From: Chitinophagaceae bacterium
Lineage (GTDB): Bacteria; Bacteroidota; Bacteroidia; Chitinophagales; Chitinophagaceae
Direction of reading: 5' to 3'
Length of the DNA stretch: 64,000 nucleotides
NCBI GenBank assembly: GCA_023957575.1
Contig: JAMLGU010000001.1
Location: 248,001-312,000 of the forward strand
Shown: positions 1-11,050 of the stretch, one piece after another
Layout of the letters: each line of letters starts with the position of its first letter
Position numbering within the stretch: the stretch's first letter is position 1
Notes under the pieces: generated by a model
What the model was told of the DNA's origin: nothing
Databases searched by the model: none
Seen by the model: the letters and a program-made list of their open reading frames with translations, nothing else
Program-made: the position numbers and the translations under genes

Positions 1-1
1 T

Positions 2-949
2 GTTCCATTTTTCGAACTCCTGCAAACCCAGAGCGAAAAATACAAAACCTATTTGCTTCCGGGTTATACACACTTGCAATTGGCCATGCCTTCTTCATTT
101 GGCCTGTGGTTTGGTGCTTATGCCGAAAGCTTAGTTGACGATTTGATAACGCTCAGAAGCGCCTTTGAGGTGGTGAATAAAAATCCTCTGGGTTCTGCTG
201 CAGGCTATGGTTCTTCATTTCCCATCAACAGACAGATGACAACCGATTTGCTCGGTTTTGCATCACTTAATTACAATGTGGTTTATGCACAGATGGGGCG
301 GGGCAAAGCCGAAAGAGTGGTGGCGCAGGCTTTGGCAAATATCGCAGACACGCTTGCCCGGCTTAGTATGGATATATGTTTGTATCTGAATCAGAATTTC
401 GGTTTTGTTTCATTTCCGCCGGAGTTGACAACAGGCAGCAGCATCATGCCCCACAAAAAAAACCCGGATGTTTTTGAACTTATCCGTTCCCATTGCAACC
501 GCATCAAAGCATTGCCCAACGAAATCATGATGATGACCACCAACCTGCCTTCGGGATATCATAGGGATTTGCAATTGCTGAAGGAGCATCTGTTTCCGGC
601 TTTTAAAACAATAAAAAATTGTATTGAAATGGCAGGACTGATGTTGAGCAATATTGAAATAAAACCCAATTTATTAAAAGATGAAAAATATAAATACCTG
701 TTTACCGTTGACTTGGTTAATCAATATGTAATGCAGGGGATGCCTTTCAGGGATGCTTATATCAAAGTAGGCAAAGCGGTGGATGATGGCAGTTATACGC
801 CGCCAACGCAGGAAGAAACGTTGGCTAATCCGCATCAGGGCAGTATCCATAACTTGTGCAACAGTGAAATAAAAAACATGATGGAAAAAGTAGTGGAGTC
901 TTTTGAGTTCGAAATAATTCATCAGGCATTAGAGAATTTGTTGAAATAA
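2..949 (+). CDS. argH: Argininosuccinate lyase, C-terminal part (runs off the left edge)
   Basis: Final enzyme of arginine synthesis: it cleaves argininosuccinate to arginine and fumarate in the cytoplasm. The frame is open from base 2, so the gene starts outside the window; the TTG at 53 is internal, since the codons before it also read as lyase sequence ending in LLPGYTHLQ. The superfamily signature GSSIMPHKKNP (bases about 436-468) carries the catalytic-loop serine. Upstream, PGYTHLQLAMP holds the conserved TH pair. About 315 residues are present, roughly the last two thirds of the usual 440-460. The gene is convergent with the following peptidase and I see no clear terminator between them. 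A second member of the same superfamily, fumC, lies at the right edge of the window. Confidence 0.95.
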   Translation, partial: VPFFELLQTQSEKYKTYLLPGYTHLQLAMPSSFGLWFGAYAESLVDDLITLRSAFEVVNKNPLGSAAGYGSSFPINRQMTTDLLGFASLNYNVVYAQMGRGKAERVVAQALANIADTLARLSMDICLYLNQNFGFVSFPPELTTGSSIMPHKKNPDVFELIRSHCNRIKALPNEIMMMTTNLPSGYHRDLQLLKEHLFPAFKTIKNCIEMAGLMLSNIEIKPNLLKDEKYKYLFTVDLVNQYVMQGMPFRDAYIKVGKAVDDGSYTPPTQEETLANPHQGSIHNLCNSEIKNMMEKVVESFEFEIIHQALENLLK

Positions 950-1021
950 AAGATTAGTTCAATTTTAGATTTTCAAATAAAAATTCCGAATAAGAATAGA
1001 GTCACCTTTAATTCATCCTTA

Positions 1022-3172
1022 TCAATTCTCTCGACTCCCTTCCAGCTTGAGTACAAATGCATACATCAGCGCCACATCCTTCAGATAGTCAAAACGACCC
1101 GAGGCGCCGCCATGTCCAAAATCCATATTGGTATGCAGCAACACTATATTTTTGTCGGTTTTCAAATCACGTAATTTGGCAACCCACTTTGCAGGTTCAA
1201 AATATTGCACCTGGCTGTCGTGCAAGCCGGTAGTTACCAGCAGGTTAGGATAGTTTTTCTTCTCCACATTTTCATAAGGCGAATAACTTTTCATATAAAA
1301 ATAGGCGTCTTTATTTTCAGGATTTCCCCACTCGTCATATTCATTAGTAGTGAGTGGAATAGTTGGATCGAGCATGGTGTTCACCACATCCACAAACGGC
1401 ACATCGGCAATAATACCATGAAACAAATCCGGAGCCATATTAGCTACAGCGCCCATCAGCAGGCCTCCGGCGCTGCCTCCATTGGCATACAGGTGTTGCG
1501 GAGTGGTATATTTATTGGCCACCAGATATTTGCCACAATCAATAAAATCAGTGAAAGTGTTTTTCTTCCTCATCATTTTACCGTCTTCGTACCATGCCCG
1601 CCCCATTTCCTGCCCGCCACGTATATGAGCCAGCGCATACACAAAGCCCCTGTCGAGCAGGCTGATACGATTACTGCTAAAACCAGGATTCATGGAGTTT
1701 CCATAAGAGCCGTAAGCATACAAAAACACCGGTTGTTTACCATTCTTTTCAAACCCCTTTTTATAAACCAAATCCATGGGCACTTTGGCTCCATCTGACG
1801 CAGTTACCCACACCCGCTCCGACTGATAATTTTTTGGATTGTAGCCACCCAAAACCGGTTGTTGTTTTTTAAGTACCCTTTTTCCTGTTATCAGATTATA
1901 ATCATAAACTGATGAAGGTGTGGTAAGCGAAGTAAAATTAAACCGCAATACCTGGGATTTATATTCATTAGCCGATGTGGGCAATGCAGTGTACACCGGC
2001 TCATCAAAAGGCAGGTAATCATCCTTTCCTGTCCTTTTATTGATAATTCTAATTTGATCTAAAGCGTCTTTTTTCTCCGACAAAACTATATAATCTTTAT
2101 ACAAAATCACATTTTGCAATAAAACATTATTTCGATGTGGAATAAGTTCTTTCCAGTTCTCAACTCCTGTTTTTGTCAAAGAGGTTTTCATCAGTTTGAA
2201 GTTCAAAGCCTCTTTATTGGTGGTGATAAAAAATGCATTATCATCAGCGTCCACCTCATACAGCACATCTTTCATGCGCGGTTGAAACACTTTAAATTTA
2301 TCTGCCGGGCGGTTAGCATCCAGATACCTTACTTCGCTTGACATGGTGGCTTCTGATACAATGAGAAGAAAATTATCAGCTCTTGTTTTGGTTACTGCAA
2401 TATAGTTTGTGTTGTCTTTTTCTTCATACACCACCACATCTTTATCTGGCGTACTATTCAATATATGTCTTTTGATTTTTTCTGATAATAGTGTATTAGG
2501 ATTGTTGGCGGTATAAAAAATAGTTCGATTATCATTTGCCCACACGTAATTGGAGGAGGTGTTTTTAATACCCTGATCAAATATTTTACCTGTTTTCAAA
2601 TCCTTAACCTTCATGTTATATTGGCGTCGGGATACCGTATCTTCGCCAAACACAAGCAAGTTATTATCGGGGCTGATATTGAATCCACTCGCAGAGAAAT
2701 AGGCATGACCTTTTGCCATTTCATCTACATCTAACAGTACTTCTTCGGGCGCTGACAGACTACCTTTTTTGCGACAGAATTTATAATATTGCTTGCCTTC
2801 TTCGGTTCTGGTATAGTAGTAATAGCCTTTTTTAAATACAGGCACCGATTCGTCCTTTTCCTTAATGCGGCCTTTCATTTCTTTGAAAAGCTTATTCTGC
2901 AAGGCTTCGGTGCTTTTCATCATCGTTTTCAGATATGCGTTTTCATCCTCAAGATACTTTACCACCGTGTTGCTGTCGGGCCCTTTTTTGAAATAGTCAA
3001 TCATCCAGTAATAAGGGTCGCTTACCTTATCTCCATGAATGTCGCGTACATGTTCTTTCTTTTCGGCAATGGGAGGAACTGTGGCGGGCCAGGTTGTTTT
3101 TTGTTGTGCCACAGTATTTTTGTTTGCTATCATCATGCAAAATATTGAGAGAATTAAAAAAGATTTATTCAT
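1022..3172 (-). CDS. ptrB: Oligopeptidase B-like serine peptidase (family S9A), exported
   Basis: 716-residue prolyl oligopeptidase-family enzyme, expected to cut short peptides after basic residues if it behaves like oligopeptidase B. The N-terminus has a hydrophobic signal-like segment ending near VAQQ (residues 1-23), so it is probably periplasmic; many bacterial OpB proteins are cytoplasmic. Residues about 30-430 form the beta-propeller gate region, beginning with a family-typical HGDKVSDPYYWM motif. The C-terminal alpha/beta-hydrolase domain has the nucleophile in GGSAGG (Ser567), Asp652 in GLHDSQV and His687 in FGHGG. Length and the order of catalytic residues match S9A. It is a single gene with no operon partner. 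Confidence 0.88.
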   Translation of the reverse strand: MNKSFLILSIFCMMIANKNTVAQQKTTWPATVPPIAEKKEHVRDIHGDKVSDPYYWMIDYFKKGPDSNTVVKYLEDENAYLKTMMKSTEALQNKLFKEMKGRIKEKDESVPVFKKGYYYYTRTEEGKQYYKFCRKKGSLSAPEEVLLDVDEMAKGHAYFSASGFNISPDNNLLVFGEDTVSRRQYNMKVKDLKTGKIFDQGIKNTSSNYVWANDNRTIFYTANNPNTLLSEKIKRHILNSTPDKDVVVYEEKDNTNYIAVTKTRADNFLLIVSEATMSSEVRYLDANRPADKFKVFQPRMKDVLYEVDADDNAFFITTNKEALNFKLMKTSLTKTGVENWKELIPHRNNVLLQNVILYKDYIVLSEKKDALDQIRIINKRTGKDDYLPFDEPVYTALPTSANEYKSQVLRFNFTSLTTPSSVYDYNLITGKRVLKKQQPVLGGYNPKNYQSERVWVTASDGAKVPMDLVYKKGFEKNGKQPVFLYAYGSYGNSMNPGFSSNRISLLDRGFVYALAHIRGGQEMGRAWYEDGKMMRKKNTFTDFIDCGKYLVANKYTTPQHLYANGGSAGGLLMGAVANMAPDLFHGIIADVPFVDVVNTMLDPTIPLTTNEYDEWGNPENKDAYFYMKSYSPYENVEKKNYPNLLVTTGLHDSQVQYFEPAKWVAKLRDLKTDKNIVLLHTNMDFGHGGASGRFDYLKDVALMYAFVLKLEGSREN

Positions 3173-3308
3173 AATTGAGATGGTTAAATGAGTACAAAAT
3201 AATGTTTATGTGCCTGATCTTTCAGCGCTTTAGTATTTTATGGAATTGAAAACCTCATAACCAATAATTGGAAGATTCATTTTGTTTTAATGCTATCGCC
3301 AAATTAGG

Positions 3309-5279
3309 TTATTGTTTATTATTCATCAATAAATATCTTGCTGTTTGAAAATAAGCATCCGCAAATACTGACATTTCTTTCTGTATAGAATCTGTTTGGC
3401 GCGACGAGTATTCAGCCAAATCATATTTTACAGGCACTAATTCTTCATCCACAAATTCCAGGCTTTTTATATAATAAAAATCATTAGTTACTACACCTAT
3501 TTTCCCGGCAGTGTTGGTGATAAAAGCCGCATCTGTTTTCTTCTTTGGATCCAGTAAATCACGCCCAAGCGTATTGTTGGTATAGCTCATTTGCAACAAG
3601 CCTGCAATGGTAGGCAATACATCTATCTGCGACACCACCTCTTTTCTCCACCTGGGGGTGAGCAAGGCAGGAGCATAAAAAAGGAGCGGTACGTGCTCAT
3701 CAGATAAACGCTGGTTTGTCCATGCGGGAGGATATACCGCAGTGGCATTACCTGCCACTCCATGATCGCCAATGAAAACAAAAATTGTGTTTTGAAAATA
3801 CGATTCCTTTTTGGCGGCCTCAATGAAGTTTCTGAAACAATAGTCTGAGTAACGGAAGGTGTTATATTCCTCTAAAGAGCCAAAGCCATACTTTATCAGT
3901 TCTTCATTTGAAACAAATTTTTGTTCAAAGTTCTTATCTGTTTCAAAAATAGTATAAGGCCGGTGATTGTCTGATGTTTGAATGATTGCAAAAAATGGAT
4001 TTTTTTCTTTTTTTAATAACTCGTTGGCTTCGGCGAAAAGTGCTCTATCACTAATACCCCACACATTTACTTTAGGCGATTTAAAATCCTTTTCGGTATG
4101 AACCTGAAGGTCATTAATATTGGTAAGAAGTCCTTCAAAATTATTAAACTCAGGGTCGCCACCCAGAAAATAGTGTTTGGAATAGCCGTCAAATTCATTG
4201 ATAATTGTTTTTTGATTGATGGCAGCAGGATTGCGTGTTGAAAATTTAAACAATTGCACATCTGGAATGCCGGTAATGATGGCAAACAACCCGCGTGCAG
4301 TAGAAAAGTGAGGCGAAAAGCAACGCTCAAAAAATATGCCCTGTTTACATAGCGAATCAAAATAGGGAGTGGTATTTAACGGGTTGCCGCTCATGGTGCT
4401 TTTGTACATACTGAAAGATTCGCACATCACCAATACGATATTTGGTTTGCTCTCTAATGCTCCGCTACGCGGCTCAATAGTTCTTGAAAAGCTGAATTGT
4501 GATTTTTGAGGCAGTTGCAGAAACGCAGCCATTTTCGGAAACGCCTTTCTGGCTTCACTTTCGTTAAATACAGGCTCACGCAACCGCATGGTAGAGAAAA
4601 AATTTTGCAGGGGGTTCAAAGCCAGATAAGATTTGAAGCTATCTTTAAGCGCAAACGAATCTTTCCATCTTAGCGGTTTCGCATCCATTTTGCCATAAAT
4701 AAAAATGAGGAGAATAATGGTTGAAACAATAAATGGTATTTTACGGTGTGCATTTGCTTTGCCATCGTTTATATTCATCACCTGCCAGTGGCTCTTGTTT
4801 AACAGCCATCTGAAAAGTAAAATAGCCACCATCAAGCCCAAAACAATCCAAACAAGCGGATAGGTTTGCCAAATCATATTTAAAGAAATACCCGGGTCCT
4901 CCACAAAGTTCATTGCGCCGGCATCAAGGCGAGTACGGTTATAAGAAAAACTCACTAAATCGGCAATGAAAAAGAAAAAAATAATAAAGAAAATGATGGC
5001 AAAATACATTGTCCATAAACGCCTGTTAGTATCAGAATAAAAAGGAGAGAATTTTGCATAAATACTCAGCAATACTACCGGCAAAACGATAATCGAAACC
5101 CATTTCAAATCGTATTGCAGCCCCATTGCTAATGAAGGCCAGACATCTCCGATTGAAAAATCGGGCGGTCTGAAAGCAAAAAACGTTATCATCCTGAAAA
5201 TGCTGAAAAAAAGCAATAAAATCACAAATAAATTTATTGCCCAACGAATAGTTTTAGGAATTTTTATAAAATTCAGCAT
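3309..5279 (-). CDS. LTA synthase-family membrane sulfatase/phosphotransferase
   Basis: 656 residues. The N-terminal 200 residues contain five hydrophobic segments (about 13-36, 60-76, 89-112, 136-160, 181-197). They are followed by an extracytoplasmic alkaline-phosphatase-fold domain of the LtaS/sulfatase family. Visible metal and catalytic landmarks are CESFS (about 286-290), a Thr in HFSTARG that matches the nucleophile position of LtaS-type enzymes, and the late FIGDHG motif. In Gram-negative Bacteroidota such proteins are thought to move phosphoglycerol or phosphoethanolamine groups onto envelope glycans or lipids; the substrate cannot be read here. Transcribed alone, divergently from ligA. 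Confidence 0.85.
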   Translation of the reverse strand: MLNFIKIPKTIRWAINLFVILLLFFSIFRMITFFAFRPPDFSIGDVWPSLAMGLQYDLKWVSIIVLPVVLLSIYAKFSPFYSDTNRRLWTMYFAIIFFIIFFFFIADLVSFSYNRTRLDAGAMNFVEDPGISLNMIWQTYPLVWIVLGLMVAILLFRWLLNKSHWQVMNINDGKANAHRKIPFIVSTIILLIFIYGKMDAKPLRWKDSFALKDSFKSYLALNPLQNFFSTMRLREPVFNESEARKAFPKMAAFLQLPQKSQFSFSRTIEPRSGALESKPNIVLVMCESFSMYKSTMSGNPLNTTPYFDSLCKQGIFFERCFSPHFSTARGLFAIITGIPDVQLFKFSTRNPAAINQKTIINEFDGYSKHYFLGGDPEFNNFEGLLTNINDLQVHTEKDFKSPKVNVWGISDRALFAEANELLKKEKNPFFAIIQTSDNHRPYTIFETDKNFEQKFVSNEELIKYGFGSLEEYNTFRYSDYCFRNFIEAAKKESYFQNTIFVFIGDHGVAGNATAVYPPAWTNQRLSDEHVPLLFYAPALLTPRWRKEVVSQIDVLPTIAGLLQMSYTNNTLGRDLLDPKKKTDAAFITNTAGKIGVVTNDFYYIKSLEFVDEELVPVKYDLAEYSSRQTDSIQKEMSVFADAYFQTARYLLMNNKQ

Positions 5280-5356
5280 TTTACAAACTTAAACAACAAT
5301 TAAGAATTATTTGCCATAGAAAAGATAATTATTACCCAAAAAATAACGCTCGATAA

Positions 5357-7501
<2,145 letters not shown>

Positions 7502-7678
7502 TATTTTTTCAAATCTGAGAATTATAAAATCTTTGCTAATTTTATTTATCTGCATTAATATTTTCTTTTACATAAGCGGTAGTTCCTTTGATAAATTATG
7601 ATGTAGCTTTGGGTTATCAGAAACATAAAAATTACTGATTACAGGCTTGTCATATTTTCAAACCAATAAATTGTCATT

Positions 7679-8791
7679 ATGAAAAAGAAATTGTACTTCT
7701 CTTTTTTAATTGTTGCTTACCTTGTGTCTTCATTTTATGGTATGGCACAAAATAATATTGACTCAATAATGCCCGTCAGAGGTTTGTGCATTGCTGCACC
7801 TCACCCCAAAGAGGTGGAGGCTTTTGCTAAATTTATCGGAGATGAGCTGGCTCCCCGAAATGTAAATACCTTAATTCTTAGGGTGGACTGGAACTATCAG
7901 TACACCAGCCATCCTGAACTAAGAGACACTGTTACTTTATCAAAACATGATATAAAAAAATTGGTCAATGCCTGCAAAAAGTATAAGATCAGGATTATTC
8001 CACAAATTAATCTTTTAGGCCATCAGTCATGGGCAGGAACCTTATATAACCTGCTGAAAGTTTATCCTCAGTTTGACGAAACGCCCCATGTAAAAATGCC
8101 CGAAAAATATGTGTGGCCCAATGATGACGGGCTCTACTGCAAAAGTTATTGTCCGCTCCATCCTGATGTGCATAAAATAGTTTTTGAACTGGTAGATGAG
8201 ATTTGCGAAGTGTTTGAGGCCAATGCATTTCATGCCGGAATGGATGAGGTTTTTTATTTGGGTGATGATAAATGTCCTCGTTGTCAGGGTCGCGATAAAG
8301 CCGAACTTTATGCAGGAGAGATATGGAAAATCAGAAATCACTTATTTCAAAATAAAAGAGAACTGTGGATTTGGGGCGACAGGCTGTTAGATGGACGTGC
8401 CACCGGTTATGGTATGTGGGAGGCAAGCTATAATAATACACATCGTGCGATTGATATGATTCCAAAGGATGTGATGATTTGCGACTGGCATTATGAGCGC
8501 CCAGATAAATCGGCTATTTATTTTGCAATGAAAGGATTGCGCGTAGCCACTTCTCCCTGGCGAAATGCTGATATAGCCATAAAACAGGTAAACGATATGG
8601 TGAGTTTTAGAAAAGATGCGACACCGGTAATGAAAGACCGGTTTCAGGGGATGGTGCATACCGTTTGGTCTGATGCAGGCAGTTTTATGAGAGAATGTGA
8701 TGCAGTAAAATCAGGAAAAACACCAATCGGTTTAAGCCAATGGTTGTGTTTTGATAAAATGTTTGCGAAAATTAATGAGTTAGCTGATTAA
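7679..8791 (+). CDS. Exported GH20-like glycoside hydrolase
   Basis: 370 residues with a signal peptide ending near SFYGMAQ (1-24). The rest reads as a TIM-barrel catalytic domain of the beta-N-acetylhexosaminidase type. A conserved Asp-Glu pair sits in AFHAGMDEVF (Asp189-Glu190), the GH20 acid/base and neighbouring Asp. An upstream HQSWAG segment (about 115) and WIWGD and WSDAG near the end give the usual substrate-pocket tryptophans. It lacks the extra N-terminal domain of classical GH20 enzymes, so substrate preference is uncertain. It lies close to the polysaccharide locus at 9.7-21.9 kb but on the other strand. Confidence 0.75.
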   Translation: MKKKLYFSFLIVAYLVSSFYGMAQNNIDSIMPVRGLCIAAPHPKEVEAFAKFIGDELAPRNVNTLILRVDWNYQYTSHPELRDTVTLSKHDIKKLVNACKKYKIRIIPQINLLGHQSWAGTLYNLLKVYPQFDETPHVKMPEKYVWPNDDGLYCKSYCPLHPDVHKIVFELVDEICEVFEANAFHAGMDEVFYLGDDKCPRCQGRDKAELYAGEIWKIRNHLFQNKRELWIWGDRLLDGRATGYGMWEASYNNTHRAIDMIPKDVMICDWHYERPDKSAIYFAMKGLRVATSPWRNADIAIKQVNDMVSFRKDATPVMKDRFQGMVHTVWSDAGSFMRECDAVKSGKTPIGLSQWLCFDKMFAKINELAD

Positions 8792-8792
8792 A

Positions 8793-8880
8793 CAGATTAT
8801 TGATTACAGATTGCAGATTGCAGATTACAGATTACAGATTACAGATTATAGATTTGCAGATTACAGATTATTGATTACGG
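8793..8880. repeat. Short-period degenerate tandem array (CAGATTA units)
   Basis: Nearly every 7-10 bases repeats a variant of CAGATTA, ATTACAG or GATTGCAG. It begins right after the GH20-like stop codon. The period is irregular and there are no spacers of constant length. It does not form a long open frame. Confidence 0.8.
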
Positions 8881-8952
8881 ATATTAAATTACTAATTGTT
8901 CAAACCGCTTAAAGCCTACAGCCTAAAGCCTACAGCTTATATCGTCGCTGCC
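8866..8952 (+). repeat. Imperfect direct repeat, copy 1 (about 87 bp)
   Basis: Begins GATTATTGATTACGG and ends in CGTCGCTGCC. The same order of words (TTACGG, TTACT, ATTGT, AACCGCTTAAAGC, CCTACAGCTTATATCG) recurs 136 bases later in copy 2 with scattered substitutions. The two copies are separated by a second array of AAGTTTAAGG-type units at 8955-8999. Confidence 0.75.
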
Positions 8953-8954
8953 TT

Positions 8955-8999
8955 TTAAGGTTTAAGGTTTAAAGTTTAAAGTTTAAGGTTCAAAGTTTG
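8955..8999. repeat. Short tandem array of AAGGTTTAA/AAAGTTTAA units
   Basis: Six consecutive 7-base variants of TTTAAGG/TTTAAAG separate the two longer direct repeats. No gene or hairpin with a U-run is visible. Together with the flanking arrays it fills the 325-base gap between the GH20-like gene and the next lipoprotein gene. Confidence 0.7.
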
Positions 9000-9001
9000 A
9001 A

Positions 9002-9086
9002 GATTATTGATTACGGATTGCAAGTTACTGATTGTCAACCGCTTAAAGCTTATAGCCGAAAGCCTACAGCTTATATCGCCGTTGCC
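9002..9086 (+). repeat. Imperfect direct repeat, copy 2 (about 85 bp)
   Basis: Second copy of the 8866 repeat, starting with the identical 15-mer GATTATTGATTACGG and ending CGCCGTTGCC. After it, GCCGAAAGCCGATTGCCGCAGCC continues the repetitive texture up to the stop codon of the next gene on the minus strand. Confidence 0.75.
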
Positions 9087-9116
9087 GAAAGCCGATTGCC
9101 GCAGCCTTATTACAGA

Positions 9117-9539
9117 TTAATACTTATACACCAACGTCTCTTCCCATCCTTGCAGGTTCAGCAGAACAGAATTTGTGCCACTCACCTGCATGCTCCTCAG
9201 GTTAAACCGAAATTTTCGGGTAGGGAGTGCCTCACACAATTCCGGATTGGTAAATAGTATCCTGAGCTGCCTCTGTGGCGGTAAAGATTTTGCTATACTT
9301 CCATCGCTTACCGCATCAGCCAGCCAGTTTGTACCGCTGCATCCGCTTGCCCTTATAGATACTATCAGGCAATCGCCCTGAATTTCACCATTCGTAATAT
9401 TGAATACATCGGGCGAATTCTGACCAAACATTTTTTCATCAATCAATACTTTTTTCTTGCAAGTATCATTATCAAATTGATTACGCCTGTGGCAGGAAAA
9501 CAGCACAAGTAGGAGCAAGAAAAAAATAATTTTCTTCAT
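9117..9539 (-). CDS. Small lipoprotein of unknown function
   Basis: 140 residues. The N-terminus MKKIIFFLLLLVLFSC is a lipoprotein signal with the lipobox cysteine at residue 16, so the mature protein should be lipid-anchored in the envelope. The mature part is small and mostly beta-strand-like, with four further cysteines (TCKKK, GDC, SGCSG, ELCE) that could pair as disulfides. I do not recognise a family. It stands alone between the repeat field and the polysaccharide locus, with its stop codon abutting the repeats. Confidence 0.7.
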   Translation of the reverse strand: MKKIIFFLLLLVLFSCHRRNQFDNDTCKKKVLIDEKMFGQNSPDVFNITNGEIQGDCLIVSIRASGCSGTNWLADAVSDGSIAKSLPPQRQLRILFTNPELCEALPTRKFRFNLRSMQVSGTNSVLLNLQGWEETLVYKY

Positions 9540-9696
9540 TTAATCTCTAAATTCTTTTTTACAAAATTAATGTATAATAAGCATATTTTAAGCTATAAAC
9601 AGGCAGGGCAAACGGGAGGACAGACACGTCTAAAATATGACGAGTTTAATAATTTGAATCAATTTTTCCGATGAAATTGTTATTGTTGTTTCTTAA

Positions 9697-10920
9697 TTAT
9701 TTTGCCAGCCGGTAAACTATTGTTTCGTGCGAAGCTGCCTGTACCTTAATCGAGTTTTTTACCTTCATTTTTGCCTTACTCCACAGGTCGGTAGCTTTTG
9801 ATTTTCCGGTAATACCCAGCGAGGCCAGATCAATATTGATGGTCTGTGTTTTATCGGATACGTTTAACACACCCAGTGCCACATCGCCATTTGCAAGTGG
9901 TTTTACAAAAACCTGCCAGGTATCGTTATTGATTTTTCTTTCTGCCTGAATTCCAAGAGGATCCTGGTCTATTGCAATGATATCTCTGTTTGTTAATATT
10001 CTTTTGGTGGCTTCGTTCATATTCCTCACATCGCAGGTAATCATCAGTGGCGCTGCCATCAGGCACCATAGGCTCATCTGCGACTGATATTCCACATCGG
10101 TACAACCCACTCCTCCCAGGTCGCCGGAAGGCCCTTTTTTGCCGTAAAGACCTACCACTAACATATCGGGGTCGTTCCAACCGCCCGGTCCGGCATAATG
10201 GTTAAGATCGGCATTGAGGTGGAGGATATCTAATATGCCTGCGCCTTTGGCATGAAGGGTTTTGTTGTTGAGTGGTTGAACGCCTGCTGTCCACTTATCC
10301 CTTACATCGGCAGTAGTGCGCCACAGTTGTCCACCCGCTTTTCGGGCCCAGAGCCAAGGCTGCCTGTCGCCCCACTCGCATATTCCAAACACGATTTCTC
10401 TGCCCGAATTTTGCAATGCCTTCGCCATTTTTTCGTATCGGGCAATAGCAGTTTGCCAGTCGGCTGGTGCATGGCAGTAATCATACTTCAGGTAATCAAA
10501 TCCCCATTGGGCAAAGGTTTTGGCATCCTGCTCCTCAAAGTTGAGGCTGGCAGTGTAGCCGGCACATGTAAGCGGTGCCGCATCGGAATAGATACCGATT
10601 TTCATACCTTTGGCGTGTACATAATCGGTAAGGGCCTTCATACCCGAGGGAAATTTTTTAGGGTCGGGGATCATATTGTTTTTGAAATCACGACCGCCCT
10701 GCCAGCCGTCATCAATAAAAATATGGTCAAAACCCAGATCTCTGAGACCCGTTTCCACCATTGCATCGGTGATGGTTTTCACATCCTGTTCGCTGAGTTT
10801 GTCGGCAAAATAGTTCCAGGTCATAAAGCCCATAGGAGGCGTGGGTGCCAGCGTCTTTTGTGCATAAACAGATAACTGAAACAAAAAGACAGTCAGAAGA
10901 ATAAAAATTTTTTTAAGCAT
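9697..10920 (-). CDS. Alpha-galactosidase, family GH27
   Basis: 407 residues with a signal peptide ending near SVYAQ (1-21), so periplasmic or surface-exposed. The mature start TPPMGFMTWNYF is the GH27 hallmark (PPMGWNSWN in relatives). The nucleophile is Asp147 in YLKYDYCH, and the acid/base is the second Asp of WNDPDM (about 252). The last 90 residues form the usual C-terminal beta-sandwich. It removes terminal alpha-galactose, or alpha-GalNAc in some members, from glycans. It lies downstream of the SusC/SusD genes on the same strand, as a degradative member of the locus. Confidence 0.93.
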   Translation of the reverse strand: MLKKIFILLTVFLFQLSVYAQKTLAPTPPMGFMTWNYFADKLSEQDVKTITDAMVETGLRDLGFDHIFIDDGWQGGRDFKNNMIPDPKKFPSGMKALTDYVHAKGMKIGIYSDAAPLTCAGYTASLNFEEQDAKTFAQWGFDYLKYDYCHAPADWQTAIARYEKMAKALQNSGREIVFGICEWGDRQPWLWARKAGGQLWRTTADVRDKWTAGVQPLNNKTLHAKGAGILDILHLNADLNHYAGPGGWNDPDMLVVGLYGKKGPSGDLGGVGCTDVEYQSQMSLWCLMAAPLMITCDVRNMNEATKRILTNRDIIAIDQDPLGIQAERKINNDTWQVFVKPLANGDVALGVLNVSDKTQTINIDLASLGITGKSKATDLWSKAKMKVKNSIKVQAASHETIVYRLAK

Positions 10921-11050
10921 GATGATAAAATTGTAATTAATTAATTTAAAAATAGATTTTTCTATATTGATTTATTTAAGAATAAGGTTGAATTCAACTA
11001 AACCCTTGATATACAATTTCCTAATTAGCCATAAACTTAAATATTTTTTG

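Noticed and set aside
8793..9086. CRISPR array
   Set aside because: Units are 7-10 bases, irregular, and there are no unique spacers of constant size; no cas gene in the window.
10252..10875. 207-codon plus-strand frame opposite the alpha-galactosidase
   Set aside because: It lies wholly antisense to a well-supported GH27 gene and has no recognisable motif; a shadow frame.
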